DNA from: Sphingobium yanoikuyae
Lineage (GTDB): Bacteria; Pseudomonadota; Alphaproteobacteria; Sphingomonadales; Sphingomonadaceae
Direction of reading: 5' to 3'
Assembly (NCBI RefSeq): GCF_034424525.1
Contig: NZ_CP139979.1
Coordinates: 3,249,001 to 3,313,000, forward strand
Length of the DNA stretch: 64,000 bases
Part shown: positions 1 through 9,232 of the stretch, piece by piece
Layout of the letters: each line of letters opens with the position of its first letter
Numbering within the stretch: position 1 is the stretch's first letter
Made by a program: the position numbers and the translations under genes
The notes under the pieces: generated by a model
What the model was told of the DNA's origin: nothing
Seen by the model: the letters and a program-made list of their open reading frames with translations, nothing else
Databases searched by the model: none

Positions 1-183
1 ACTGAACAGGGTGCGCATTGCGTGTTCACGCAGGATTACGCTTTCCGCAGCCCGAGCGCCGCAGCAGCGGTTGTCAATGGCAGGGCATCGAACGGCCAGA
101 TCGACTGGCGCACCGCTGACGGTGGCCTGACCTACAAGGACTGGGAAGCGCGTCAGGTCGCCGCGCCCGAGGGGACAGCCTGA
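1..183 (+). CDS. C-terminal end of a DUF4357-domain protein (partial)
   Basis: The frame is open from the window edge to a TGA at 181-183 and encodes about 60 residues. The run SPSAAAAVVNGRASNGQIDW followed by TYKDWE matches the DUF4357 fold that commonly ends GIY-YIG nucleases and other proteins of restriction loci. The N-terminal catalytic part lies outside the window, so the enzyme type cannot be seen. Its stop codon overlaps the ATG of the next gene (TGATG), which indicates translational coupling and one operon with the DUF4268 gene and hsdR. Confidence 0.6.
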   Translation, partial: TEQGAHCVFTQDYAFRSPSAAAAVVNGRASNGQIDWRTADGGLTYKDWEARQVAAPEGTA

Positions 184-1268
184 TGCCGGTCTACGAGGTC
201 AATGACGGAACGCTCATCGCGGCGAACCCGACCCGCTTCTATGTCGAGGGCCTGCGCGAGCGTCAGGATATCCAGCGGATGCTGCGGGATCAGATCGCGG
301 TGTTGGGTGAAGACCTGCTGGTGCTGTCAGACGAATATGGCGGGTGGATCGACAGCAACAGGCGTATCGACCTGCTCTGCCTCGACCCTGAGGCCAACCT
401 CGTCGTCGTCGAACTCAAGCGCGATGATGCGGGCCACATGGAGCTTCAGGCGATCCGCTACGCAGCGATGATCGCGCGCATGACTTTCGCTGAGGCGGTC
501 GATGCCCACACGCAATATCTGCGGCGCTGCGGCCAGAGCGGCGAGGATGCCGAGGCCAAACTGCTCGCCTACCTCAACTGGCAAGAGGCCGAGCAGGAGG
601 AGTTCGGCAGCAGCGTTCGTATCATCCTTGCCTCAGCGGCATTTAGCAAGGAACTGACGACCACGGTGCTGTGGCTCCGTGAGCAAGGGCTCGACATCAG
701 TTGCATCCGGCTGAGCCCATACAAACTCGGCGACGGGCGATTGCTGCTGGATGTGCAGCCGATCATCCCGCTGCCCGAAGCAACCCAGTTCCAGACGCAG
801 ATCGGGCTCAAGCGGCAGGCCGAGCAGAAGGCGAAGGTGGAGCGGCACGAGGTTCGATATGAGTTCTGGCAGGGCCTGCTCGCTCTCGCGGCTGAGAAGA
901 CGCCGCTGCATGCGGGGCGCAGCCCGTCGAAGGACAACTGGATTTCAGCCTCAGCGGGGCTGGCAGGTTTCACCTTCGTCTACACGATCCGCCAGCGCGA
1001 TTCTCAGGTCCACCTGTGGATCGACGACAATCAGGCGTTCTTCCTCAAGCTCGAAGCCGATCGTGCTCTCATTGAAGGCGAGTTTGGCGGCGATCTCATC
1101 TGGAAACGCGAAGAAGGCCAGCGCGGCACATTGATCGGCGCGTTGGTTGAGGGCGGATATCGTTCCGACCGGGAGGATTGGCCCAAAGTGCAGCAGGCCC
1201 TCGTCGATGCGATGTTGCGACTTGAGCGGTTGCTGAAGCCCCGCCTCAATCAGTTGAAGCAGGGGTGA
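183..1268 (+). CDS. DUF4268 protein with N-terminal PD-(D/E)XK nuclease-like fold
   Basis: The 361-residue protein has a NucS/DUF91-like N-terminal part: RIDLLCLD near residues 61-68 and VVVELKRD near 74-81 supply the Asp and the Glu-X-Lys of a PD-(D/E)XK nuclease core. The C-terminal half (about 215-350), rich in W, F and aromatic-basic motifs such as FEFWQ-type and HLWIDD, resembles DUF4268. Such proteins are frequent companions of type I restriction modules, where their role is not settled. The start overlaps the upstream stop and the stop lies 4 bases before hsdR, so the three genes are probably co-transcribed. Nuclease activity is inferred from the motif only. Confidence 0.7.
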   Translation: MPVYEVNDGTLIAANPTRFYVEGLRERQDIQRMLRDQIAVLGEDLLVLSDEYGGWIDSNRRIDLLCLDPEANLVVVELKRDDAGHMELQAIRYAAMIARMTFAEAVDAHTQYLRRCGQSGEDAEAKLLAYLNWQEAEQEEFGSSVRIILASAAFSKELTTTVLWLREQGLDISCIRLSPYKLGDGRLLLDVQPIIPLPEATQFQTQIGLKRQAEQKAKVERHEVRYEFWQGLLALAAEKTPLHAGRSPSKDNWISASAGLAGFTFVYTIRQRDSQVHLWIDDNQAFFLKLEADRALIEGEFGGDLIWKREEGQRGTLIGALVEGGYRSDREDWPKVQQALVDAMLRLERLLKPRLNQLKQG

Positions 1269-1272
1269 GGCG

Positions 1273-4200
1273 TTGAGCATCCATAAGGAAATCCGTTTCG
1301 AGGACGAAATCTGCGCTCACCTCGCGGAGCATGGCTGGCTCTACGAACCCGGCAGCGCCGCGTTTTACGACCGCAAGCGGGCACTGTTCGCGCCCGATCT
1401 CGTCGCGTGGGTGCAGGAAACGCAGCCGAAGGTCTGGGAGTCACTGAACCGCAGTCATGGCGCAGGCGCTGAGTCCGCGCTGCTCGATCGGGTGCGCAAG
1501 CAGATCGACGATCGCGGCACGCTGGATGTCATCCGCCACGGCGTGGAGATGGTCGGCGTGCGGGGCATGATCTCGCTGGCCCAGTTCAAGCCCGCAATGG
1601 GCATGAATCCCGACATCATCGCCGCCTATCAGGCGAACCGCCTGCGCGTTGTGCGGCAGCTTCGCTACTCAGTGGCGAATGAGAACTGCTTCGATCTGGC
1701 GCTGTTCCTCAATGGCGTTCCCGTCGCGACCGCCGAGTTGAAGACGGACTTTACCCAGTCGATCACGGACGCCATCGATCAGTATCGGTTCGATCGCCTA
1801 CCCCGACCAAAAGGCGGCAACGCTGAGCCGTTGTTGACCTTCCCCAGCGGGGCGCTTGTCCACTTCGCAGTGAGCAACAGCGAGGTGCATATGACCACCA
1901 AGCTGGCAGGGCCGACCACGCGCTTCCTTCCATTCAATAAGGGCGATGCAGGCGGCGCGGGCAATCCGCTCAATGAGCACGGGCACCGCACCGCCTATCT
2001 GTGGGAAGAAATCTGGGAGCGGGAAAGCTGGCTCGAAATCATTGGCCGCTATCTGGTCGCTCAGCGCGATGCGAAGCGGGCGATCAGCGGCATCATCTTC
2101 CCCCGTTATCACCAGCTTGACGCCACCCGGAAACTGCGGGCTGCCGTACGCACCGAGGGCGCAGGCGGCAAATATCTGATCCAGCACTCAGCGGGTAGCG
2201 GTAAGACGAACTCGATTGCATGGGCAGCGCACTTTCTCGCCGATCTCCATACCGATTCCGATGAGAAGCTGTTCTCCACCGTCATCGTCGTGTCGGATCG
2301 CAATGTCATTGATGCCCAGCTTCAGGACGCCCTGTTCGGGTTTGAGCGGACCACCGGCGTGGTGGCAACGATCCGCAGTGAAGGCGGTGCCAAGAGCGGC
2401 CAGCTTGCCGAGGCACTGGCTCAGGGCAAGAAGATCATCGTCTGCACGATCCAGACCTTCCCCTTCGCACTTGAGGCCGTCCGCGACCTCGCTGCCACGC
2501 AGGGCAAGCGGTTCGCGGTCATCGCCGATGAGGCGCATAGCTCCCAGACCGGCGAGGCGGCGAAGAAGCTCAAGCAGCTTCTGTCCCCGGAGGAAATCGC
2601 TGAGCTACAGGATGGTGGTGAGGCCAGCGCCGAGGATATCCTGACCGCACAGATGGCGGCGCGCGCGGGTGACAGCGGCGTCACCTATGTGGCGTTCACC
2701 GCCACACCCAAGGGCAAGACTCTCGAACTGTTCGGGCGCAAGCCGGAACCCGATCAGCCATCCGGCCCCGGCAATCTGCCGTCCGCCTTCCATGTCTACT
2801 CAATGAGACAGGCGATCGAGGAAGGCTTCATCCTCGATGTGCTCAAAAACTACACCCCCTATCGCCTCGCCTTTCGCCTCGCCAATGACGGGCAGGAATG
2901 GGATGACAGGGAGGTCGAGCGCAGCACGGCGCTGAAAGGCATCATGCGCTGGGTGCGCCTGCACCCCTATAATATCGCGCAGAAGGTTCAGATCGTCGTC
3001 GAGCACTTCCGTGAGAATGTGCAGCCGCTGCTCGATGGCAAAGCCAAGGCGATGGTGGTGCTCGGCAGCCGTGTCGAAGCCGTGCGCTGGAAGATGGCGA
3101 TCGATGGCTACATCAAGTCGCAGGGCTATGGACTTGGCACATTGGTGGCGTTCTCCGGTGAAGTGAACGACCCCGATTCCAGCCAAGAGCCGCTCACTGA
3201 GGGCAGCGCCACGCTTAATCCGGGGCTGAAGGGGCGGGACATCCGTGATGCGTTTGCGGGCTCGGATTTTCACCTCCTGCTTGTCGCCAACAAGTTTCAG
3301 ACGGGGTTCGATCAGCCGCTGCTGTGCGGCATGTATGTCGATCGAAGGCTCGCAGGCATTCAGGCGGTGCAGACGCTCTCGCGCCTCAACCGCGCGCATC
3401 CGGGCAAGGACACCACCTATGTCCTCGATTTCGTAAACTCTTCAGAGGAAATCCTCACCGCCTTCAGGCAGTATTTCACCACCGCCGAGCTTGAGGGCGT
3501 CACCGACCCGAGCCTTGTCCTCGACCTGAAGGGCAAACTGGACGCCAGCGGCCATTATGATGAATTCGAGGTCGAGCGCGTCGCTGCGGTCGAGATGAAC
3601 CCACGCGCCAAACAGGGCGAGCTCATCGCCGCCATTGAGCCGGTCGCTGACCGACTGCTCAAGCGCTACAAGGCCGCGCAGGACCGTTTGCGGAACGCGC
3701 GCGAACGTGATGACCATGATGGTGCATCTGACGCTCAGGATGAGATCAATGCGCTGGTCCTGTTCAAAAACGACATGGCCGCATATCAGCGCGCCTATAG
3801 CTTCCTGTCCCAGATATTCGATTATGCGAGTAGCGCGGTTGAGAAGCGCTTCCTGTTCTACAAACGCCTGACACCGCTGCTGGAGTTCGGTCGTGAACGC
3901 GAGGGCGTAGACCTATCCAAGGTCGTGCTGACGCACCACAATCTCAAGAATGAAGGGCAGCGCCGCCTTGATGTATCTGGGCGCGACGAAAGCAAGCTAC
4001 AGCCGATGACCGCATCTGGGTCCGGGGCCGTACAGGACAAGGAGAAGGCGCTCCTTGCTGAGATCATTGCGAAAGTGAACGACCTGTTCGGTGCTGACAC
4101 GACCGATGGCGACCAACTGAGTTATGTCACCACATTACGCGACAAGATGTTGGAATCCGATGCGCTGGTGACGCAGGCGGCGAACAATACTGAGGCGCAG

Positions 4201-4395
4201 TTCGCCAATTCGCCCACGCTGAAGGACGAGTTGATGAACGCCATCATCGAAGCGTTCGAGGCGCATTCCTCTTTGAGCAAGCAGGCCCTTGATTCGCAGA
4301 AGGTTCGTGACGGCCTGAAGGAAGTGCTGCTCGGTCCCGCTCAGCTTTACGATGCACTGCGTGCGCGAGCGCCGGAAATTCGGCCTAGGACATGA
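1273..4395 (+). CDS. hsdR: Type I restriction enzyme R subunit (HsdR)
   Basis: This is the 1040-residue motor and nuclease subunit of a type I restriction complex, which translocates DNA using ATP and cuts it when the target is unmethylated. It has an N-terminal nuclease domain (Asp in CFDLALFLNG near 139, AELK near 155), a Walker A motif HSAGSGKT near residue 305, a DEAH box near 417 and TATPKGKT near 476, then a second RecA-like lobe and a helical C-terminus. The start is TTG at 1273, four bases after the preceding stop; no in-frame ATG fits better. HsdM and HsdS are not in the window and must lie upstream if the system is complete. Confidence 0.93.
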   Translation: MSIHKEIRFEDEICAHLAEHGWLYEPGSAAFYDRKRALFAPDLVAWVQETQPKVWESLNRSHGAGAESALLDRVRKQIDDRGTLDVIRHGVEMVGVRGMISLAQFKPAMGMNPDIIAAYQANRLRVVRQLRYSVANENCFDLALFLNGVPVATAELKTDFTQSITDAIDQYRFDRLPRPKGGNAEPLLTFPSGALVHFAVSNSEVHMTTKLAGPTTRFLPFNKGDAGGAGNPLNEHGHRTAYLWEEIWERESWLEIIGRYLVAQRDAKRAISGIIFPRYHQLDATRKLRAAVRTEGAGGKYLIQHSAGSGKTNSIAWAAHFLADLHTDSDEKLFSTVIVVSDRNVIDAQLQDALFGFERTTGVVATIRSEGGAKSGQLAEALAQGKKIIVCTIQTFPFALEAVRDLAATQGKRFAVIADEAHSSQTGEAAKKLKQLLSPEEIAELQDGGEASAEDILTAQMAARAGDSGVTYVAFTATPKGKTLELFGRKPEPDQPSGPGNLPSAFHVYSMRQAIEEGFILDVLKNYTPYRLAFRLANDGQEWDDREVERSTALKGIMRWVRLHPYNIAQKVQIVVEHFRENVQPLLDGKAKAMVVLGSRVEAVRWKMAIDGYIKSQGYGLGTLVAFSGEVNDPDSSQEPLTEGSATLNPGLKGRDIRDAFAGSDFHLLLVANKFQTGFDQPLLCGMYVDRRLAGIQAVQTLSRLNRAHPGKDTTYVLDFVNSSEEILTAFRQYFTTAELEGVTDPSLVLDLKGKLDASGHYDEFEVERVAAVEMNPRAKQGELIAAIEPVADRLLKRYKAAQDRLRNARERDDHDGASDAQDEINALVLFKNDMAAYQRAYSFLSQIFDYASSAVEKRFLFYKRLTPLLEFGREREGVDLSKVVLTHHNLKNEGQRRLDVSGRDESKLQPMTASGSGAVQDKEKALLAEIIAKVNDLFGADTTDGDQLSYVTTLRDKMLESDALVTQAANNTEAQFANSPTLKDELMNAIIEAFEAHSSLSKQALDSQKVRDGLKEVLLGPAQLYDALRARAPEIRPRT

Positions 4396-4411
4396 TGATT
4401 TGGTCGAGAGG

Positions 4412-4663
4412 TTATGTTCGCGCCGCCGCTATTCGCCGCAACTGAACGATCGGATCGTCCCAGCATACTCCCGCGATAAATCGTTCTGCCTCGTCATCGG
4501 TCCGGCCACGATCGGCAAAGCGCTGCTTGATGATCGGCTCCATACGCGCGCGGTGCGCGCTCGCCCATGTTTCGAAGTTTTTGGATGAATTTTCGTTCTG
4601 CATGAAGTATTTATCCAGTTCGACCTGACCGGAAGGGAAATGCAAAATGACAATATGACCCAT
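4412..4663 (-). CDS. Small hypothetical protein, 83 residues
   Basis: The open frame reads MGHIVILHFPSGQVELDKYF at its start and is rich in charged residues, with no low-complexity bias. It runs convergent to hsdR, ending 16 bases from it, and is divergent from the 318-residue gene at 4683. The frame extends further upstream, but the extension overlaps the neighbour and looks like antisense sequence, so the ATG at 4663 is preferred. There is no clear Shine-Dalgarno. I do not recognise a family. The composition looks coding, but the evidence is modest. Confidence 0.5.
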   Translation of the reverse strand: MGHIVILHFPSGQVELDKYFMQNENSSKNFETWASAHRARMEPIIKQRFADRGRTDDEAERFIAGVCWDDPIVQLRRIAAART

Positions 4664-4682
4664 ATTTGAGGGAGATATTGTC

Positions 4683-5639
4683 ATGGATTCCATCGCGCCG
4701 ATTTCGGGATGGATGCTGGATCGCATCGTTGCGCTCGACGAAGTGGTGCCGGGGTTCGCGGGATATGTTTTTCGTGCGAGCGTGGAACGGCGGCAGGTCA
4801 TTGCTGCATTCTTGTCGGTGGCCAAGCTGGACGGAGATGGCGCGGGCGACACGGCCGAGTTTTTGATGCGCGCCGATCATCGGTCCATCCTCCATCGGGC
4901 ATTTGGCTGGGTGCCTCCCGGTCTCCGGGCGACGTTGGGACGCAGCGGCTCGCAGCCGCACGAGCCAGCCTATTACCGTCAGTTGTTTGATCTGATGTCC
5001 CACGGCGATCGCTACCTCATCAAGGCGATCTGGCAGTCTGCGAAGCTCAATCCCGAGCGCCTCACCATTATCACGGGTGTCCCGGCTGATCTTTGTGATT
5101 CCCGAATCCTAACCAAGATCAAGGATTGCAAGCACGCAACCGATGTCGCCTTGTCGGTCGATCTGCTGTCCCGGCGCGGTGTCGATCGTGCGGCACTGAT
5201 CGATGCATTGCATCAGTCCGACGGCATCAATGATGCGATCAAGCACTGGTCGATGAGGATGTCATTTCCGCCGGGGCCGATTCCCGCTGCTGAAGGATAT
5301 CGACCGATCGGGACCGGCATCGAATTGGCGGCAATCGCGCGGAAATATCGTAATTGCTCGCGCGGCTATTTCTCGTCGGTCATGGTTGGCACGCACGCCT
5401 TCGGGGAATTTCGCTGCGAAGGACGAGAGGTCTTGATCAGTTTCGACAAGACCGATGGCATGTGGATCGTCGATGGCGTTTACACTTTCCGAAATTTCGA
5501 TGTGGATGCTGGCATTTCCCGTGCGGCCTATGCCTTTGCCGCCCGCCAAGGAGTCCCGGATCGGAGGCCCGATCGAAGCGATAAAGCCGTTGAGGCGCTC
5601 CGCCGTCTGGGGCGATTCCACGGCGATTGGGGGTTCTGA
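4683..5639 (+). CDS. Hypothetical protein, 318 residues
   Basis: The ATG at 4683 is preceded by GGAG eight bases upstream. The protein is soluble with no signal peptide or membrane segment. A block around residues 215-280 (ARKYRNCSRGYF, then EFRCEGREVLISFD and WIVDGVY) has the look of a small catalytic or binding module. It faintly resembles PcfJ-type plasmid proteins, but this is not a firm assignment. The stop codon overlaps the ATG of the following 157-residue gene (TGATG), so the two are translationally coupled and probably work together. No function is proposed. Confidence 0.65.
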   Translation: MDSIAPISGWMLDRIVALDEVVPGFAGYVFRASVERRQVIAAFLSVAKLDGDGAGDTAEFLMRADHRSILHRAFGWVPPGLRATLGRSGSQPHEPAYYRQLFDLMSHGDRYLIKAIWQSAKLNPERLTIITGVPADLCDSRILTKIKDCKHATDVALSVDLLSRRGVDRAALIDALHQSDGINDAIKHWSMRMSFPPGPIPAAEGYRPIGTGIELAAIARKYRNCSRGYFSSVMVGTHAFGEFRCEGREVLISFDKTDGMWIVDGVYTFRNFDVDAGISRAAYAFAARQGVPDRRPDRSDKAVEALRRLGRFHGDWGF

Positions 5640-6112
5640 TGGCGCAGGCTCAGCAGCAGCGGCCGTTCACCGAGGCATTCGCTTCATGGTTCGCCGCCGC
5701 TGGTCTTCACGACATCATGGCGGTCGAGCCCTGCATCGACCGGGATGCCGTGGAGATCACTTTCCTGATCGGCGGCGGCGCGCTTCGTGGATATGCCCAC
5801 TCCGTTGGCATCAGTATTGCGGCAATCAAGGACCATGAGTGCTGGGACTTCCTGTTTGACGAGGATTTGGTGGTCGAGCGGGACGCGGGCGGCTGGTTCT
5901 GTTCACTATGCCACGTTGATGAACAGTCCCGTTTTCTGATTATTGATGCTTTATGGAAAGCCCACCTGTTCGATCGATTTCAGACATGGGTAGAAGAGAA
6001 ACTGCGACCGGCAATGGTGTTGGAATTCCATCGGATAGACGGAGCTACGTGGGCGCATCTGGCAAATGAACCTTCGGATACATCCACGGCAACGGTGAGC
6101 TTGGACAAATGA
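5639..6112 (+). CDS. Hypothetical protein, 157 residues, coupled to the preceding gene
   Basis: It starts at the ATG that overlaps the previous stop codon. The upstream TTG at 5627 in the same frame is a less likely start. The protein is acidic and soluble, with FSLCHV-like and WDFLFDEDLVVERD segments and no membrane segment. It begins MAQAQQQRPFTEAF. I do not recognise a family. Overlapping arrangement with the 318-residue gene suggests a two-gene unit in the island. Confidence 0.65.
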   Translation: MAQAQQQRPFTEAFASWFAAAGLHDIMAVEPCIDRDAVEITFLIGGGALRGYAHSVGISIAAIKDHECWDFLFDEDLVVERDAGGWFCSLCHVDEQSRFLIIDALWKAHLFDRFQTWVEEKLRPAMVLEFHRIDGATWAHLANEPSDTSTATVSLDK

Positions 6113-6640
6113 CGTATGTCATGTCCCAACGCTACTGACCTCGACCTTCCCGCCGCAATATTCTCGTGCGAACGTCATCTCCCACACCCCCGATCCGCAG
6201 ATTTCCGACATTTTTGTCGATCGATCACGATTTCCGACCCGCAACTTTAACGACAATGCTCGTGCGGGATGATGATCGGCGTCGACGATGATCCTGCCAT
6301 GATGAGGTCGAACATGTTGATTGCTGGGAGCCTTGGATTTTCGTGCGTTGCGCCTGTGACGATCGATCACCATGCCATGGTTGTCACGGCATCAACGTCC
6401 CCAACCATGGGGATCGCAACATCAATATCAGATGCATTTGTGTATCAGATATTTTTCACCGCGCTGTCGTGGCTGTCGATCGTTATCACGGACATCTCGA
6501 CGCGGTAGCGCCGTCCGGAGTGCCACCGTCTCGCTGATCGCGATACGGGCAAAATAGTGCCCTTTGCTTATAATATATAGAGGCAGGGGCACTAATGGCC
6601 CCGGAGAGCGAAGCGTCCGGGCGGGGGGCGCGCGCGGTGG
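6113..6640. other. Gene-free stretch with a palindrome around a TATAAT box
   Basis: No convincing gene is seen on either strand; short open frames here lack ribosome sites and protein-like composition. Composition is more AT-rich than the flanks. At 6555-6562 and 6587-6594 the arms TAGTGCCC and GGGCACTA flank TATAAT at 6569-6574, which could be a promoter under an operator, although no good -35 box is visible. Confidence 0.4.
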
Positions 6641-6880
6641 TCATATGACACTCCGGCCATCGCAGTCAGGCCCGTCATCAGCACGACCATACTGGATCAT
6701 TGCTTCGACCATGGTTCCAGAAGGCCAGAAGATGTCATGGTGATGGTCGATCACTTTCCCGCTTCGATCGACCGTTCCAAAAACCCGGCTGGCTTTGGCC
6801 ACCTGAAAGCGAGCCATTCCGCCATTTCGATGATGTGCGATATTCCCATTCCGGAATAGGTTGGTTGCCGAACTAAGCAC
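6641..6880 (-). CDS. Small hypothetical protein, 79 residues
   Basis: The GTG start at 6880 has AGGA six bases upstream, and that AGGA overlaps the TAG stop of the preceding gene, which favours a coupled start. A second possible start is the ATG at 6817 (MARFQVAKASRVFG), giving 58 residues. The sequence includes VIDHHHDIFWPSG and is otherwise unrecognised. It follows the 163-residue gene on the same strand. Confidence 0.45.
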   Translation of the reverse strand: MLSSATNLFRNGNIAHHRNGGMARFQVAKASRVFGTVDRSGKVIDHHHDIFWPSGTMVEAMIQYGRADDGPDCDGRSVI

Positions 6881-6888
6881 CGGCCGTC

Positions 6889-7380
6889 CTACTCGAATGA
6901 GCGGCGGTCGGGATCGACTTTGGCCAAGAGTCTGGCCGCGTCCTCAAGCTCCTTCACCGCGTCCATCGACTGATCGACGAGAAGCTGACCTTGAAAGGAA
7001 TAGATCGACCCGCTTCCATAACGGGACGGCACAGTGATTTTCACCCCACGCCGGACGAACACACCACCGAGGTGGCCAATGATCTGGCCCACCACGCGCC
7101 CAGTGTATTTCTTCATCTCGTCGGTGAACGCCCGATCCCCCGCGAGCATGGCGAGAAACGGCTCTGCCGCGACGATGGGGGGACGCGATGGTGCCGCCAG
7201 CACCGCCCCAATGAGAAGTGCCACTCCCAAGCGCGATGTCAGGAAGTCATGGATGATCTGACCAGCGGGGGAATCGTGAGCCTTGGCGCTGGACATCGGG
7301 TAGAAGAAGAAATTGACCATGTTGAGGTCGAGCGCTTGGGATCGTTCGTCCAGCACAAAGCGCTTTTGGGGCACCGACAT
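6889..7380 (-). CDS. Hypothetical protein, 163 residues
   Basis: The ATG at 7380 has GAGGAAG directly upstream. The protein has one moderately hydrophobic segment (LGVALLIGAVLAAPSRPPIV, about residues 51-70) and a C-terminal half with GSIYSFQGQLLVDQSMDAV. No family is recognised. It appears to head a two-gene unit with the 79-residue gene downstream. Gene identity rests on the good ribosome site and length. Confidence 0.55.
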   Translation of the reverse strand: MSVPQKRFVLDERSQALDLNMVNFFFYPMSSAKAHDSPAGQIIHDFLTSRLGVALLIGAVLAAPSRPPIVAAEPFLAMLAGDRAFTDEMKKYTGRVVGQIIGHLGGVFVRRGVKITVPSRYGSGSIYSFQGQLLVDQSMDAVKELEDAARLLAKVDPDRRSFE

Positions 7381-7521
7381 TCTTCCTCAACACGATCGGT
7401 GACCGAACTACGGCACATGCTCTGGTCGGGCAAGGCGTCATATATGCCGTCTATGAAGCCATTGGTCTCGGGAAGACATTCTGTGTAGCTGATACGGCCT
7501 CACGCCAGCACGGAGGCAAAA

Positions 7522-7815
7522 ATGGCTCATAACAAGCAGTTCGCCCTGATCGACAAAGAAGGCAAGGAGCGGTTCGCCGCCATCATCAACGGCACCTACC
7601 AGATCGGCAAGGACCGGAAGCGAACCCCTTCGAACATCGACGACTTCGCGCGCGCAATCCTGATCGAAGGCGAGGACGGACGCTTTGTCCGCGCTGACGG
7701 CACGAAGCCCGGAATCCTCAAATTTCTCGGCAAGCACGACTATGAAGCCATCGCCTACCGCCTCCACCCAGACCTTGCTGACAGGCTAGGCATCCCCTCC
7801 GAGGGCACTCGATAA
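7522..7815 (+). CDS. Small hypothetical protein, 97 residues
   Basis: A GGAGG sequence lies eight bases before the ATG at 7522. The protein is charged and soluble (MAHNKQFALIDKEGKERFAA at the start), with balanced composition typical of a real bacterial protein. I do not recognise its family. It is the only gene on this strand between the small minus-strand genes either side, so its promoter should lie in 7381-7521. Confidence 0.65.
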   Translation: MAHNKQFALIDKEGKERFAAIINGTYQIGKDRKRTPSNIDDFARAILIEGEDGRFVRADGTKPGILKFLGKHDYEAIAYRLHPDLADRLGIPSEGTR

Positions 7816-7919
7816 CGCAACCGCACTGTCGCCGAGTGTCACCTTTCCACTCGTCGATGGGGATGGGGCCGCCCACCGGTGCGGCCTTCATCTTTTTGCG
7901 CATCACCATTTCCAACGGA

Positions 7920-8174
7920 TCATCGCAGGCCGAGGCGGTCCAACTGGTCGACCTCGGCCCGGATCAACCGGCAGCGCCGGTCTTCCAACCATGGTCCGTA
8001 GGGATATTGCGTGCCATGGTGGAGGTCCCACCATTCGCGCCAATCCTGCGTCGGGTGGAAATATCGGACCCGAGCCCTGACCGAGAGCACCTCACCGATA
8101 TGCTGCTTCATTCCGCGCTCGGTATTGGTCTCACGGATTACAAGATCGCCGACGCGGAGATGGTATAAACTCAT
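7920..8174 (-). CDS. Small hypothetical protein, 84 residues
   Basis: The protein begins MSLYHLRVGDLVIRE and carries IGEVLSVRARVRYFHP. This is a small beta-rich pattern of the kind seen in SH3- or KOW-like barrels, but the likeness is only structural guesswork. A plus-strand frame covering the same bases has poorer composition and no ribosome site. The ribosome site of the minus-strand gene is also weak. Confidence 0.55.
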   Translation of the reverse strand: MSLYHLRVGDLVIRETNTERGMKQHIGEVLSVRARVRYFHPTQDWREWWDLHHGTQYPYGPWLEDRRCRLIRAEVDQLDRLGLR

Positions 8175-8377
8175 AGCCCATCATACCATCAGGTCTTGGA
8201 AATATCGAAGTAAATGAAGTGCTTGAACCGATTCCACGGAAGTGAGAATCTGTCCCTGATGGGTAAAATCTGATGGGATATCTCAACCCCCGACGATCTC
8301 CCTATCAATAGACCCGGTTTGGTTTTTGAGAACGTCCTCAGACCCCAACTCTAGATTCGAACGAGACAGGAGGCCCC

Positions 8378-8920
8378 ATGATCATCGGATATGCCCGCGT
8401 GAGTTCCACCTCCCAGAGCCTCGACATCCAGCACGAGGCGCTGGCCGCTGCCGGGGCGGAAAAGGTCTTCTCGGAAAAGGTGTCGGGCCGCTCGACCACC
8501 GATCGCGAGCAACTGGCGCTGGCCATGTCGTTCGCCCGTGAAGGCGACACCCTGATCGTCACCCGCCTTGATCGTCTGGCCCGCAGCGTCGGTGACCTTC
8601 ACCGGATCATTGAAGTGCTGACGCAGAAAGGCGTGGGCTTCAAATGTCTGAACCAGCCCGGCGTCGACACCGACACCAGCACTGGACGCCTGATGCTCGC
8701 CATGCTCGCCGCCGTGGCCAGCTTCGAGGCGGACATCCGGCATGAGCGCCAGATGGAGGGCGTGCGCAAAGCGCAGGCCGCCGGGAAATATCGTGGTCGC
8801 CCTGCCAGCATCGACCCGTCGAAGATCAAGGAACTCAAGGCCGGTGGCATGGGTGCCGCCGCGATCGCGAAGGCCATGGGGATCGGTCGGGCATCGGTCT
8901 ATCGGGCGCTTGCCGCCTGA
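8378..8920 (+). CDS. Serine recombinase (resolvase/invertase family)
   Basis: The 180-residue protein is a full small serine recombinase. The N-terminal IIGYARVSSTSQSLDIQ contains the nucleophilic Ser; TLIVTRLDRLARSVGDL carries the catalytic Arg pair; the long E helix follows (LAMLAAVASFEADIRHERQ). A C-terminal helix-turn-helix ends at MGIGRASVYRALAA. AGGAGG lies six bases before the ATG. It would resolve or invert DNA at a short crossover site near its gene. The 200 bases upstream contain short direct repeats (TCTGATGGG-type near 8258-8278) but no clear resolvase site. No transposase accompanies it. Confidence 0.92.
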   Translation: MIIGYARVSSTSQSLDIQHEALAAAGAEKVFSEKVSGRSTTDREQLALAMSFAREGDTLIVTRLDRLARSVGDLHRIIEVLTQKGVGFKCLNQPGVDTDTSTGRLMLAMLAAVASFEADIRHERQMEGVRKAQAAGKYRGRPASIDPSKIKELKAGGMGAAAIAKAMGIGRASVYRALAA

Positions 8921-8956
8921 CATATCATACCGCTGACTTCATCGCAGGAATCCACC

Positions 8957-9232
8957 ATGGCCGACACCGATCCCACCATCATCGAATCACCGCTGTCCCG
9001 CACCGTCAGCCGAGATGGTATTACCGTCCGAGTCCTGATCTACCGGCTCGAACACGATCCAAAATGGGCGCTGGAAGTGGTCAACAATATCGGGACATCA
9101 ACGGTCTGGGACGATCTGTTCGACACAGATGAAGCCGCCTTCGAAGCCTTCACCCAGACGGTCGCCATCGAAGGCATGACCGCCTTCCTCGACGACGATG
9201 ATGATGTTCCAGAAGGCGTCACTCGCCACTGA
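8957..9232 (+). CDS. Small hypothetical protein, 91 residues
   Basis: It has a good ribosome site (AGGA before the ATG at 8957). The protein is acidic, ending in a run of Asp (FLDDDDDVPEG) and containing VRVLIYRLEHDPKWALEVVN. It lies 36 bases after the resolvase on the same strand and may be co-transcribed. The family is not recognised. The 169 bases that follow, to 9401, hold no gene I can support. Confidence 0.6.
   Translation: MADTDPTIIESPLSRTVSRDGITVRVLIYRLEHDPKWALEVVNNIGTSTVWDDLFDTDEAAFEAFTQTVAIEGMTAFLDDDDDVPEGVTRH

Noticed and set aside
5639..6112. Toxin-antitoxin reading of the 4683/5639 pair
   Set aside because: The coupled arrangement alone does not support it; sizes and sequences match no toxin or antitoxin I know.
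8175..8377. Possible resolvase res site upstream of the serine recombinase
   Set aside because: Only short direct repeats are visible; no set of paired inverted subsites was found.
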